From: Gavia stellata
Taxonomy: Eukaryota; Chordata; Aves; Gaviiformes; Gaviidae
DNA length: 64,000 nt
Direction of reading: 5' to 3'
NCBI RefSeq assembly: GCF_030936135.1
Contig: NC_082598.1
Coordinates: 31,056,687 to 31,120,686 of the forward strand
Shown in pieces: positions 13,201-26,885 of the stretch; the stretch's first letter is position 1, and each line of letters opens with the position of its first letter. The position numbers were made by a program, and so were the translations under genes. The notes below the pieces were generated by a model. The model was not told the origin of the DNA. It saw only the letters and a list, made by a program, of their open reading frames with translations, and did no database searches.

Positions 13201-14318
13201 TGACATCTGAGTCTCACCAAGTCCAGAGTCCATCAAACCCAGGTCCATGGTAGTAAATTACATCTTACTATATATTGGACAGCTGCCCTATATTTGGTCT
13301 GTTTTTACTGAAGAAAAACATAAAGAAGCCATCAAGCTCTTCTAGGCAGTCAGGTCAAAGCAACAACTACCAAAACAAGAGGCCACAGAAGACTTTAACT
13401 AAAGCATTCACCTATTTCTATGGCTCACCTCATATGCTTATTTGCATGTCCTAGGAAATCACCTAGCAAGGTCAAGGGCCAGGCATGGCTTGTTTGCAGC
13501 TGGTATTGTGAGAAATGCAGCAGAAAGGCAACAGGTACTAAAAATAAAGATACAGGAGCAGTAGATGCTGAACTTTTGTATCACTGCCCCCAGAAGTTAA
13601 GCTGACTGGAGGAGTCACATGTTTGAGGAAGGACTTCTGGGTAAAAGATCTAGTTTCTTTCTTATTTGAATTCAGGAAAATTCAGGAAAAAGAGGCAATG
13701 AGTTTCTTGAGAGAAAACTAGATTATATCTGATACCTGATTCCATCCCCTGGTTTTCTCTTCCTGAGGGGCCCTGAGCTTCAGCTAGTATTAGCCAGTGT
13801 CAAGGCATGTAGCAGGACTTTGTGGTCCTCTTGAACCAAGAATGAACAAATAGTAGAAGTTCTCGTATACCTTAAACTTGGTCCATGATGTGTGAATGAA
13901 TAAATGCTGGATGTTTAGCTTCACAAAAACAGCACAGAAAAGGTAATTTGCCTGGGATGCTTTTTTTAAGCATGGATAAAATCAACAAACTCTTGGAGAA
14001 ATGGGAAGCCCAGCTGCAACACTCCCAGTTTGGAAAAGCAAGGGCAGCAGCCTGGCTGCCATGGACTAGAAATACGGAGGCACTAGGAGACATTGCCCAA
14101 CTTGGCTCTCGCTAGCAGAAATGAGTTCCTACAAGGAGTCAAGAAAAAAACCCAGAAATATTTCCTGGAGGAAATCAGAAGTTTTGCAAGTTTTTGTAGA
14201 AGTCATCTACAAGAATAAAGGATCAGGTCAGTTTTATGATTACTATGACTGTTTTCCAATCTGTTTCTAACCTGGGAAAGGGGAGAGACTGAATCATCCC
14301 ACTTCAGATACTGCAAAG
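10263..14318. other. Intergenic, no gene recognised
   Basis: The longest frame is 153 codons on the minus strand at 11,271-11,732, with no domain or composition that suggests coding. Nothing else was recognised. Confidence 0.5.
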
Positions 14319-15225
14319 ATCACAGAATCACAGAGTGGGTGAGACTGTCGGCGACCTCTGGAGATCATCTAGTCTAACCTTCCTGCTCAGAGCAGGTTGC
14401 TTACAGCCATGCCCAGTCAGCTTTTGAATATCACCAAGGATGGAGACTCCACAGCCTCTCTGGGCAACATGTGCCAATGCTCAGACACCCTCACAGTAAA
14501 AAAAGTGTTTCCTGATGTTAAGAGGGAACCTCCTGTGTTTCAGTCTGTGTCCATTGTCCTGCTACTGGGCACCACTGAGAAAAGCCTGACTCCCTCTTCT
14601 TTACTCCCTCCCATCAGGTATGTATACACATTGCTAAGATCCCCCTGAGTCTTCTCTTCTCCAGGCTGAACGAAGAGTCTCAGCTCTCTCAGTGAGATGC
14701 TCCAGTCCCTTAATCATCTTCATGGCCCTTTGCCAGACTCACTCCAGTATGTCCATGTCTTTCTTGTACTGGGGAGCCCAGAACTGGACCCAGCACTCTA
14801 GGTCTGTCTCACCAGTGATGAGTAGAGGGGAAGGATCCCCTCTTCAGCTTGCTGGAGGCACTCTTCCCCGTGCAGTCCAGGAGGCTGTTGACCTTCTTGG
14901 CTGCAAGGGCACATTCCTGGCTCATGTTCAACTTGATGTCCACCAGGACCCTCAAGGCCATCTCTGCAGAGATGCTTTCCAGCACCTTTGTCCCTAGCCT
15001 GTACTGGTGTCTGGGTTATTCCTCTGCAAGTATAGGACTTCAAATTTTCCCTTGTTGAACTTCATGAGGTTCCTGTCAGCCCATTTCTCTGGCCTGTCCA
15101 GGTCCCTCTGCATGGCAGCACAATGACCTGGTGTATCAACCACTTCTGATTTTGCACTGTCTGCAAACTTGCTGAGTGTGCACTCTGGCCCATCATCTAG
15201 GTCATTCCTGAAGATGTTAAATATG
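14319..15225 (-). mobile_element. CR1 LINE fragment, decayed
   Basis: The plus strand starts with the reversed CR1 tail ATCACAGAATCACAGAG and continues with antisense CR1 3' UTR and reverse-transcriptase sequence (GGAGACTCCACAGCCTCTCT, then GCACTCTGGCCCATCATCTA). The frame is broken by stops and indels. It is truncated at the 5' side near 15,225. It is clearly older than the copy at 21,150. Confidence 0.85.
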
Positions 15226-18200
15226 CAAATATCTGTTCATTGTAACCCATTGGAAGATTAATAGAGATGGGAGTGCCTGTCAATGCCCTTGCATGAATGG
15301 TGCATCTCTCACAGTGTCGCAGAACAGCCCCTGGAAGACAGACTGAATCACCTGGATCGTGTACAGACCATCAGTGTGTGGCTTGGAGACAGCCAGCAAT
15401 ATGAGCAACCCAGGGAAACAGCTGAGAATGAAGACAAAGTCATGGGGGCTTGGAGTTGGGAGGGAAACGGATGACTCTACCTGAGGTGCTGGAGGCCCAC
15501 CAAAGTCACGTATTCGTAGCGGATAAGAAAGCTACCAAGGATTTCCAGGATAAACTGGCAACGAATCAACTTAGAGGCTTTCAGCTGGTCTTCAGTGTGT
15601 GGACCAAGGTCAGTGGATGGACGCCAAATGACTCTGCATGGCTCTGGAATTTGCCATGTTACATTTTTTGTTGTAGTAGTACACCAGAAAAGGAAGCAGG
15701 TGCTAGCAAGGAAGATGGGTACAGATCATTATGAGCCTAGTAACTCCAGCTCTGCATCTTTCTGAGAATCAGCAGTTCTGATATGACTCATGACAAAGCA
15801 TGAAGAACCAGAAAAAAATTAAATCCAGTTTTTAATGGGCAACCATTCAGTTTCAAAAATAAAGAAATGGTCACAAGGCAGAGGAGCATCACAAATACAA
15901 ATCACTCTCTGAAGTGAATACGGGGAGGGACACTGAGCAGAAGGGGAACAGCTGAGGGTATGAAAATCAGGTTTATGGTTAAGTCTGGATGTGTAAAGAA
16001 CAATTGTAGGCATTTCACTAATGAGTACATGATGCATAATAGCAAATACTGTAGTCATAAGACAAGACGTGTAAGATCATCTGGAGACTGAGGGATTCTG
16101 GTAAAAACTGGGGCTGAAAACCAGACAGCTCATTGCTCAGGGAAGAGGTGAATTCACAAATCCATTTGGACAGCATTACAGCTTCTGAATTTGTAATAAA
16201 GGTCAGGAGTAGTATAACACACTCACAAATCCAAATATGCAGATTATTTTTAAAAAGTGGTTCGTGCAATATTTGGGCAATTTTCAGCAAAACCAGTTAA
16301 CCTGCTTTCAAAAGCTGTTATAGCATCCACTGACTGCAAAAGGTACCTTGCAAAGCAAAAATGGGGACTCATCAAGCTGCACCCTGACACCAGCATCTTG
16401 GTTGGTTTTAGCTGCTGAAGTTCTTGTGGAGCTGAAACAAGGAATGTAATTTTCTTGCAGATCGTCAGTGTCCAACAAAGGCAAGCAGATCCATCATTGG
16501 GTTTTCCTCTTAATCTGCAGGAACCCACACGTTGCCCAGCCATCCATATGAGAAGAGGATCTGCTCTACATGCGGCCGTGCATGTCAGTACCGCTCTCTG
16601 CTCCCCTGGCACCCCCAGACTTTGCTGCAGGTGCCATGGAGATTGTGTAAAGCCTGAAGATGCCTCTCTAAATGCACCCTGCTCTCTGCCTGTCGCAGCA
16701 GTCTGGACAAGCATTTGAAAAGGATGTTCTTGCTGTATTACAAACATCGCTACCAGAGCAAACCTGGGCTGTGTTTACTCTGCTTTTTGCTGTGTGAAAA
16801 AAAAATTGTTTATCACTGATCTCAGTTGGAGCCATTTGATGGTTTCTTTCTGAGCTCACTTTGCTTCCAATTCAATAAGAACTAAAAATAATAACATGGA
16901 TAATCTAATTGCAGATCAGTAGATATCCTGACCACTCTCAGTCTCAGAACATGTATCACACGTACACTAGATGCACACGCAGTACACAAGCTTTCTAGCA
17001 GCAGTAGCTTTTCACCTAGAATGAGGGTGACATTTGTGAACCATAAAGCTTACCAATGTTATCCCACTCAGTTGATATAGTGCAGTCTTTCTTAAAATAA
17101 ATAACAAGTGTTGATCTCTCTCCCTGATTGCATACCATGGCCAAGGAAAAAAACAAATGTTTAAACCCTTGAATTTCATATGCACTGGAGAAATCTTGGA
17201 GAAAAGAAAACAGGAAAGCATTTGTAATATTAAAAATAGATTGCTTCCTGGAAGTTAGAGCCCTGATGGTCTTGTTGACTTGTTTTTTTCATGTTAAATG
17301 CCATATCATACAGAAGCACAGCCAGTCAGGTCCTGATTTGATTTGAAATTTGCCTGAAATACAAAATGTATATGGTAAACTTTATACTTTGTTTTGATTC
17401 TTTTGTATTTATTTTTATGTAATACATTTCTATGTAAAAGATACTGTTATAGGCCGTGATGTGAAAGACTGCCTTCAGAGCCCCCAGAGAAGTATCTTAG
17501 CCTTAAAAGTCACAAGTAGGTAGGAACAAGATGAATATTCACCTGGATAATTAATGTCCAGGAAAATAAGTGTAATTCAGAAAATCTGTGCATTTCCAGG
17601 GGAATTCCCCACAAGGAATATTGCTAGAAATGGTAGAGATTTCCAAACGTACCTACAGACTACACTCCAATCTAAAACACGTCAGGATTATGCATCCAAA
17701 TACATACAGCCACCTCCTTTTCATTACGATTTTACAGCATGGCACCCCAGTTAGCAGAAGCTGTTGATCCCACAACAGCCTCGTGGTCTACTGTCGTTAC
17801 CAGTTTCCCAGCCAGTAAAAGGCAGGTTTACCTGTGTGGTTTCATGTCATAGCCCTGCAGCTCGAAGGCAAGGAACAGCCCCCTCGCTGGGTAATTGTGT
17901 GCTGTTGGCGGAGTTTTCTTGAAGGAAAAGGCCACTTTCAGAGATGGGGAGGGCAGCTTTCTCTCTGCAGCTGTAAAGCTCACTTGCAGGCAAACCTTAC
18001 CTCTCAGCATTGGCTGAAGTGGAAAATCCACTTCTTTTTGTCCTGGTAGCCCATTACTATTGCATAGATAAAACAAACAAATACAGTGTAAACTTGTGGC
18101 AAAAAGGGACAAGCAGGATTATACGAGGACTTACAGGCTAGCAGGTAAATGCCCAGTGAGTAACAATCAACCAAATGCAGAGACCAGAGAAAAGTCATCT

Positions 18201-21149
18201 TCCCAATTACATTGCATACTCTTCTGATTTTTGCCTTCCCAAGCTCTCAAATTTACAAATGAAAAAAGAATAGCTGCAGGCAAAACCTGGAGGTGCCTTT
18301 TGATTTTGATTCTCATCAACTTAGTCTGTTACTTGCAAAAGTGGAGATAGAAAATACACTTTTTAAATTAATGTCTCTTCAGACATTATCTTGTCTATTG
18401 CTTATATCTTAAATATATTTTTTTGCCAAAGAATCAGTGTTAATGTTATTTATGCTGTTGTAGTTTTTTACTTGGGAAGGATTAAAATGAGGGATTTTTT
18501 TTTCCCTAAAAGAGACACAGGTTTTCTTTAAATATGAGGTTTTCTTTAAAATTTCATTTTAAAAAATCATTCCAATATTACTTGAACGTTTTTCCTCTTG
18601 CAGTGTCTACTCAAGTTCTTCTCTCAGGTTTGTCAAGGCAAGGAAAGTCAGTTTTCTGAGTTTTCGTCTGGTCACTGAGCATTGTGAGTTCTGCTCCCAG
18701 TAAGAGACGGGTGTAAAAGACCCATGAGGAAACGGGAAGACATTTCTCACGCAGCTTTTCTGCAGTACATTTTTTTTCACCGCTGAAGACAATGGTGGTT
18801 CCTGGTACATTCCAGCCTATGAAACCTGACAGTCTGCAAATGTCGCCAAAGATGCTGCAAATTTTGGCGTGTGGGAGTCTTTTCACTCAGTCGCTGAGAT
18901 ATGTCTAGCTCCAGAAGTGGCATGTACGCCAGCACAGGGCTCAGCTGCCAGAACAGCTGTGCACTCAGTTTGTCTTTTCTAATCTCTGCACTTCATTTTC
19001 TCACCTGTAAAAGGGGGAGAGGACATTTTCAAACCTCCACATGAACAGCTTCACAGGAGCCTGCATAAGTACACCTTCTTTCATTTCTTTTTTCATTTTT
19101 GCTGTTACCACAGCTGTTGTTGGTTGTTATATCACAGTGGAAAAAATTTCTACAGAAATAAATATTCTGAATAACATTACATATTCTACTAAAACTTTTG
19201 CCATAGACATTTCTGAGTTTCAATGGCAGCTCAAAGCATGTTGTACCTTGCTGCCCTGTTGATCCCTGAAATACGGACTAATTCCCCATGAAATTAACTG
19301 TTTATACACACCTAAGTTGTGTCCTCATGCTTTGGCTTGGATAAACAGTGGCCAAAGTGCTTTATATGCTAAGGTTGTTTTCCTTCTGAAAGATGATCCC
19401 TAAAGTAACTTCAATCAAAAGACGTGCAAAGATGAATGATGATTTTCTTTTTCCAAGGGTCTTTCAACAGATTGGTTTAAGGTACCGTTCTTCAGTTATG
19501 CTCAGTTTTTCTATGAATGAATCACTTGTTTCTTGCTGTTGATTACAAGGCTTTATTATTTTTTTTCTGTGAAAATATTACACCTCAAGATTAGGACACT
19601 GCCAGTCATTTTTATTAACTAGATAAACAAAATGTTTTATTTTAAAAGCGTGCAGCTTAATTCCAGGACAGATGAGGTGGTGCTAATGGCATTCAAATGG
19701 TGATGGTAAAATCAGTTTATCCATGTGCAAGTCTATGATCTCTCATCCTTTAAGTGCTTGGACATGGCTTGGTGTTAAAACTTCATCCCTCCAAACACAG
19801 CTCATTTCATACCCCTCACTCAGCCCCTGGGACCTGTCCCTGCAGGTTAGGATGTAAAGCCCTGACCAGCCGGAGTGAGCTCCATCCCGGTCATGCTTCT
19901 CAGTTAATTCACTACTAGTGCTGTGTGGGAAAAGACAGTAAAGGCAAAAGAAAATGAGGTTTCCAACTACCAAAATTGGCTGGAGGAAAGGAAGTGAGAG
20001 GGCTCTCTCTTACACTTTTTTCTCTCTTCTCAAGCCTCTTAAAGAGATTGTTCTAAGTATAATGTTCAGCTTGGCCAACACAATGAGACAGCCTTTGCCT
20101 CGCTGTTACTTTTCGCTCCTTTTCACCGCACTCCTCCAGTCTCTCTGGGCAGTAGGTCCAGCCAGGCAGAAATATATCTGCTACCCTACCTACTTATCTT
20201 TACCTGTCCTCACTTCATCCAGGAGGTGAAGGACATCATTTTCCCATGCCAGTTGTCTCCATCCCTGAGCCCATGGTTGGTGACTTCTCAGCCTTACTTA
20301 CCAGGGGAAAAGAAGCAAATGTCGAGCATGCTTTCAAACACCATTATGTCCCTGCAAGCGTGAATTGCATTATTGCAAAACTTGTCTCCTCTTATGTTCC
20401 CTTATAAAAAATAAATCAAAATTACCACTAAGCATAAAAACACAACAGGAACTTGACTTAGAAAAATGGAAGCAAAACCAGACAATCAGAAAAATGCAAG
20501 CTAGCAGGAGCAGAAAGAGAAGAAATCATCTGTTTTACCAAAAGAGGAACACAGTGTTGGGAACCGCTTTCAACTGTTAGAGGGCCAATGCCATGCACAA
20601 AACCTAGGGCTGGTCAAGCTGCCTTGCTTACAAAGGGGTGAGTTCATCATTCCCTTTAAGGATGGATTCCTGGGACTTCAACAGCTGATACAAAAGAAGA
20701 TCCTGTTTCTTTGGAGAAATTCACCAAATGCTTCAAAAAGGGGATGTGGCGTAACTTCTGACTCATGAAGCAGAAAAAGACTTCCTGCCTCAGTCTGGTG
20801 GTGCAGCCCTTTTATCACTCAGATGATACAGGGATCAGAATTGAAAGCAACCAGTGATAACAGCAGATTTTCTCTCTGGAACAAAAACATGGGTGGCTTC
20901 TGTGTGAAGCAACATACCAGTAGGATGTATTTGGTGTGATACATTTTATCGCTTCTGTGAGTTAGTATATCATTCATAGATGATAGAATTTCTGTCTGCC
21001 CCTTTTCAGGGAAGTCTGACTTTTTTTCCTCAGAAAATAACTAAACGTATGTAAATTTTTGCAGAAAATATTCTAAACGGTGTGAATTTGGAAACATCAG
21101 CCAGACCTTATCACAGTCATTTGATAATGTAGAATTCATTCCTTTTCAC
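15226..21149. other. Intergenic, no gene recognised
   Basis: Short frames only, including a 165-codon minus-strand frame at 16,250-16,747 overlapped by a plus-strand frame, neither recognisable. A/T-rich patches occur near 17,390-17,440 and 18,360-18,560. Confidence 0.5.
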
Positions 21150-22315
21150 AGTATCACAGAATCACAGAATCACTAAGGTTGGAAAAGACCTGTAAGATGA
21201 AGTCCAACCATCAATCAACACCACCATGCCCACTAAACCATGTTCCACAATGCCTCGTCCACACGTTCCTTGAACACTTTCAGTGATGGTGACTCCACCA
21301 CTTCCCTGGGCAGCCTGTTCCAATGCTTCACCACTCTCTCAGTAAAGAAATTTTTCCTAATATCCAGCCTGAACCTCCCCTGGCACAACTTGGGGCCATT
21401 TCCTCTTGTCCTGTCACTCATCACCTGGGAGAAGACACCAACACCCACCTCTCTGCAACCCCCTTTCAGGTAGTTGTAGAGAGCGATAAGGTCTCCCCTC
21501 AGCCTCCTCTTCTCCAGACTGAACAACCCCAGCTCCCTCAGCCGCTCCTCATCAGACTTGTGCTCCAGACCCCTCACCAGCTTCGTCGCCCTTCTCTGGA
21601 CACACTCCAGCACCTCAATGTCCTTCTTGTAGTGAGGGGCCCAAAACTGAACACAGGATTCGAGGTGCGGCCTCATCAGCGCCAAGTACAGGGGCACAAT
21701 CACCTCCCTGCTCCTGCTGGCCACACTATTTCTGATACAGGCCAGGATGCCATTGGCCTTCTTGGCCACCTGGGCACACTGCTGGCTCATATTCAGCCGG
21801 CTGTCGATCAACACCCCCAGGTCCTTTTCTGTGGGGCAGCTTTCCAGCCACTCGTCCCCAAGCCTGTAGCGTTGCGTGGGGTTGTTGTGACCCAAGTGCA
21901 GGACCCGGCACTTGGCCTTGTTGAACCTCATACAATTGGCCTGGGCCCATCCATCCAGCCTGTCCAGGTCCCTCTGCAGAGCCTTCCGACCCTCGAGCAG
22001 ATCAACACTCCCGCCCAACTTGGTGTCATCTGCAAAGTTACCGAGGGTGCACTCAATCCCCTCATCCAGATCATCAATAAAGATATTAATCAAGACCAGC
22101 CCCAAAACTGAGCCCTGGGGGACACTGCTTGTGACCGGCTGCCAACTGGATTTGATTCCATTCACCACAACTCTCTGGGCTTGGCCATCCAGCCAATATT
22201 TTACCCAGCGAAGAGTGCACCTGTCTAAGCCACGAGCCGCAAGTTTCTCCAGGAGAATACTGTGGGAGGCAGTGTCAAAGGCTTTACTAAAGTCCAGGTA
22301 GACAACATTGACAGT
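21150..22315 (-). mobile_element. CR1 LINE, 5'-truncated, with open reverse-transcriptase frame
   Basis: The minus-strand frame is open from about 22,312 to a TAG at 21,233, some 360 codons. It covers the C-terminal part of a CR1 reverse transcriptase: [19 protein letters not shown], then [10 protein letters not shown], the catalytic FADDTKLGG at about 22,025-22,036, and the thumb and tail [20 protein letters not shown] and [13 protein letters not shown]. It is followed by the short CR1 3' UTR and two copies of the ATTCTGTG repeat near 21,150. The open frame suggests a younger insertion than the other CR1 pieces. The N-terminal RT, the endonuclease and ORF1 are missing, so it cannot move by itself. 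Confidence 0.93.
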
Positions 22316-22571
22316 AGTTCCATGTTACAATAGAAAATATATGTATATATTTATAGCATGGTTTTGTAAAAAATGTATAAAGATAATGTAACAACTGAAA
22401 TAATATGTCCTATTTCAGATTGGAGTTGTTCAAAGCATTTTTGAGATTTTTTAAAAGTTCCATGTCAAAATACACATGGTCCTACAAAATAGTTTCATTT
22501 TTACTAGAGCAGAATTGTTCTATGGGAAGCTTTCTGCTGAAATATTTTCCCAGTACAACCTAACACTTTTG

Positions 22572-23165
22572 AGTCATAGAATAATTTAGGATTGGAGGGA
22601 GCTCTGGGGGTCATCTAGTCCATCCTTCTGCCCAAACCAGGGCTAGCTTCAAAGTTAGATCAGATTACTCAGGGCCTTGCCTCCATCAAATTTGTAAAAT
22701 CTGCAAGGTTGCTTCTCCAGGCAACCTGCTCCAGTGCTCCTGGTGAAAAGCTTTTCTTTATACCTGTTTGAAATTTCCCTTGCTCTTACCTGTGACCATT
22801 GCCTCTTGTTCTTTCACACTGTACCTCCAAGAAGAACCTGGCTCTAATTTCTCTCTGTGCCACAACAGGTAACTGAATACAGCAATTAAGTCCACCTGAG
22901 CCTTTCCTTCCACAGGATAAACAAACCCAGCTCCCTCAGCATCTCCTCACTGCTGGCTTGTGTTCAACTTCTCATCCAGCAAGTCCCCCTTTTTCCATAA
23001 AACTGGTCCCAGCCTGTGCTGCTGTATGGGGTTACTGCACCAGGACACAGGTCGTCTTGGTTCTTTGCAGGTCTTTGTTGAACTTTGTGAGATTCCTGTT
23101 AGCCCATGTTAACTCGTTCCTCCACCATCTCAGGATCTTGCTGAGATGGCCTGGAATGGTCTGGA
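22572..23165 (-). mobile_element. CR1 LINE 3' fragment, old
   Basis: It begins with a degraded CR1 end (CATAGAATAATTTAGGATTG), followed by GTCATCTAGTCCATCCTTCT and antisense reverse-transcriptase remnants (CCCAGCTCCCTCAGCATCTC). Frames are broken throughout. It sits about 260 bp beyond the younger CR1 in the same orientation, but sequence divergence argues for a separate insertion. Confidence 0.75.
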
Positions 23166-26100
23166 ATGGTATGACAGTCCCCAGCATTTCTGTCCAACAC
23201 ATCACGCTACTTATGTATCAAATTTCTTACAACACAACCATACCTGAATGTACTTGTGAATGTATGTGCCCTGTGACTATTTTCAGGCATCCAGAAACTA
23301 GGATGTCTTCCCAAAGTCAAAGAAGAGAAAAGTGCTTATCATTAGACCAGAAGCCAGGACTGCTCAAGGTGATGGTGCTGACAGGCACCCTCCTCTCCCT
23401 TATTCCTTTTACTGATTTAAGTGCATAATTCTGTCCTTTTTCTTTTCCCTTTTTTTCTTTTTTTTTTTTTTAAATGAGGGAAATGCTATAATATCTCTTT
23501 CGGCTTGATATTAAGCTGGTGAAATGACAACACTTCCATTAATCTCAAGGAGCAGAAGCCAACTTTCTTATTATCTCTCATTTGCCATTTATTACGATGG
23601 GAAGAAACCCGTTTAACTGATATACTACCTAATGGATGAGCAAGGAGGTTATAGAAAGGTAAGCAGTAGTAATAACAGTTGTAATGGTAGCAATCAGAAG
23701 CCAATAAAACACATCTGACGCTGACCTCAATTAACACTGACATGCACTCTCATTTTAGCAGTAATATCAAGTGACTGCTACAACATAGTTAAAGCCCAGA
23801 GCTCTGTTTTCAAGGGATGCTGGTGACAGTTCTGTTTTCAAAACAAACAATGAGAGGCCACAAATCAGGATACCAAGTTGAAACGTGGTCTCCTGAGGAT
23901 CTCACGATCCTGAGCTTGAGCTCTCAGATAAACACAGTGCTGCTACAGAGAGAGTCACGTTGCTTTTCTCATTCTAGATGATAAACAGGTGTAACCTGCA
24001 ATTTTAAAATCCTGCAGGAATGGAGCAAACATCTACAGCTGGGATGACACAGGCCCTCTTCCAGTTTATAAAGGCAGATAATATAAGATACTCGCTGAGT
24101 AGCAGGCTTAACCTTTGAGGTTAGAAAGTTCAAACCAATTTGTTGAGAAAAGCTGAAGGCTTACATTAACAAGTCTCAGGAAGGGTCCGGGCAAGGAGAG
24201 GTGCCTGGACTAACAGTGATATGTCCTTCAGTCAAGAATGATATTCCCAGTGGGTAACTCAGGCTGCACATACATTAGCATTTTTGTTCCTTTTTGAAGG
24301 AACATTTTGGAAGTAAATCTTCCACTCCCCCCATGGGTGAACACTTTGGTCACGTTGGGGCACTATTTCTGAGTGTGCAAACTAGGGTCCCTTCAGACGA
24401 CACCAGACAGAAAGGTGAGCTCTAGGTACAAAACTGACATGTCCCAGCCACCAATGGGCATTCAGGCTGTGAGACCAGACTAGAAACAGTTCAAAGCAAC
24501 CTCCTCTCCCCACGTGCAATGCGGTCACTGAGTCCTTGGCACCAGCTGATTCACCCTACAGAGCTGCATTGATGCCAATGCAGACATAGCCTTACAGACA
24601 ATTTCTGTTGGTCGACATAACCAAGAGTACTTAGTCGCATGAAATTGCCCAGGTACAATGGCAAAAAGCCAAGAAATATTCTCCAAGATGATGAAAGACT
24701 TACCCACCTTCCAGCAGATTAGATTTGAGCCTGCATCTTTTTTATGCCTAACCAGCATTTGCACGGGAGGGTATCCTCTACACAGCAGAGTTTCAGCTAG
24801 AGTACCTGTCTTTCCCAGGATGATATCTCACATGACTGGAAAAAGGCTCTCAGAAATAGTCTGGGGCCAAATCAAAACCAAGCATGTCTCTTCTATGGAT
24901 CTCAACTGGATGTGGTGATCTCAGTGTTTCTGAGGATCCAGGCACTTATTCTGAGCTTCCCAAGGATCTAAATATGAAATTGCACATACTCCCAATACCT
25001 GAAAGGCAGTAGGGTCTATGTAATGGTGTGATGTACGTAAGGATGTAACGGTGGCCCCGGGCTGGGATGGCTGCTGCTTCCTGCACTAGCTGCAGCAGAA
25101 AGCTCGGAAGACCCAGGGGGAGAACAGTGCAGACCCCGACCTTTCAGTGCAGCCAATCCAAGCATGAATCATGGTTAGCGAAGTGAGTAATGAGTAATCC
25201 AGAATTAATTGTTACAGTCATCTATGGATGGAAAGAGCAGTTTTGTCCTGAGCTGCTACCTGAATCATTCAAAAACTAGAGACATTTTACACTGGGGTTA
25301 TAAACAGCCATATGCCTTCATTAGGGTATCTCACTTGCTTCCCAGTGATCCCTGCTGTAGGCCAAGGCACATATTTCCTCTTCTATAGATTGAGGCATCT
25401 AGCTCTTTTCCATGTTTTAGTACTGAATCCTTTCTAAATGAAAGTCTTGAGTCCTTTGAGTCGATATGTCACCTGGACAGGAACAACAGAAACTTAGAGT
25501 CAGGTATCACCTATAGTTTGATCCTTTAACCTTGCAGTTTGACATACGTTATTTGCCCATCTAGTATCATATAGATATATTGAATAGAAAATGTATGAGA
25601 TTAGACCCCTGTGGTAGCCCCCAGAGGAGTTTATAAGGCTGAGGACCAACTACCTCTAAATACTTTCTTGGCTTTCTGTGGTTAAAGGATTATAGTGACT
25701 CTGGTCCCTCCAGAAGTTGTAGCCACAGTCCACTGAGATGAATGTCAAAACAGCTGACTTATTGAAAAGATTCTGCATAGACGATGTCCTCAACTGGCAT
25801 CAGGAAAATGGATTTTCTGAAATACCGAGGGACAATTTCACAACCTCAACTGTGTTTAATAGAGATGAGTATTTCGGTGTTACCCATACCACTAAATGAG
25901 GTGAAAACATGTGAAAACGCTTTTGGTTAAAATGTGGAGCCACTACTGATTTATACCATTGTGAAGCCTTGGCAGTGGATTCGTTTTTAATTTGAAGATG
26001 ATGATGAGATCAACCTTTGCTTTAGTTTGACTTCTCTGATGATAATGAAAGCTATCCTGACTCCCCTACTGTCACAGTGAAAATCTGTTTGTGTATGCTT

Positions 26101-26194
26101 TTCCAATCCTAGCATCCTATTTAGCAATTTCTTGGTACTCTTGCTGCTACTGCAGGTTGCAAGTACTAACAACCAATATATAGAGAACCTAAAT
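23166..26194. other. Intergenic, one ancient LINE relic only
   Basis: Besides the suspected LINE relic at 25,545-25,800 and a T-rich run at 23,440-23,472, I see no gene, RNA or repeat. Confidence 0.5.
25545..25800 (-). mobile_element. Ancient CR1/L3-type LINE relic
   Basis: The plus strand shows antisense blocks like those of old amniote CR1/L3 elements: ATATATTGAATAGAAAATGT, GACCCCTGTGGTAGCCCCCA and CTGACTTATTGAAAAGATTC. No frame survives. Identification is from remembered pattern only. Confidence 0.4.
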
Positions 26195-26885
26195 GTTTGC
26201 TAAATAAAAGATGGTCACACCAAGAGACCAGATGGGCTGCATCTGAAGGTGCTGAGAGAACCGGCTGCTGTCATTGCAAGGTCTCTAACGACTGGAGAAA
26301 AGCAAATGCTACATGCATCTTCAAAAAAGGCCAAGAGGACAATCCAGGGAACAGCAGACTAGTCGGTTTCACTTTGATCCCTGGGAAAATCTTGAAGCAA
26401 GTCCTCTTGGAAGATATTTCAGGGCACATAAGGGAGTGAAGGTTATTGGGAACAGTTAGCATGGATTTACCAATGGTAAGTCATGCCTAATCAACTTGAT
26501 TGTCTTCTGTGATAAAATAACTGGCTTTGTGGATGAAGGGAGAACAGTGGTTGTAATTTACCTTGACTTTAGTGAGGCTTTTGAGACTGTCACTCACAAC
26601 AATCTTGTATCCCAAGTTAGGACATTATGATCTGGATGGGTGGATAACTAGATGGCTAAAACTTTGGTTGGATAATCAGGCTTAGTGGGTTATCCTCCAC
26701 TTAGAGGCTGATAATGAATGGGGTCTATCTTGGGACCTCTTGTGTTTAACACCCTTGTCAATGACCCAAAGCGAGTGGTGAAGTGCACTTTCATCTGATC
26801 TCAGAGCTGGCCCTGCTTCAGCAGGAGACTGGACTAGAGACCTTCTGCAGTCCTTTCCAACCTGAGTTATCACATGATCCTGTGA
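26195..26885 (+). mobile_element. CR1 LINE fragment, old, plus strand
   Basis: Plus-strand translation gives broken reverse-transcriptase pieces such as KGQEDNPGNSRLVGFTLIPG (match to the CR1 block around NYRPVSLTSVPGK) and VVIYLDFSEAFETVTH-like sequence near 26,550. It ends with TCCTTTCCAACCTGAGTTAT, the usual CR1 tail block. It lacks a middle portion, joining the RT palm directly to the tail. Confidence 0.75.

Noticed and set aside
21323..22111. 262-codon plus-strand frame
   Set aside because: It is the antisense shadow of the CR1 reverse transcriptase.
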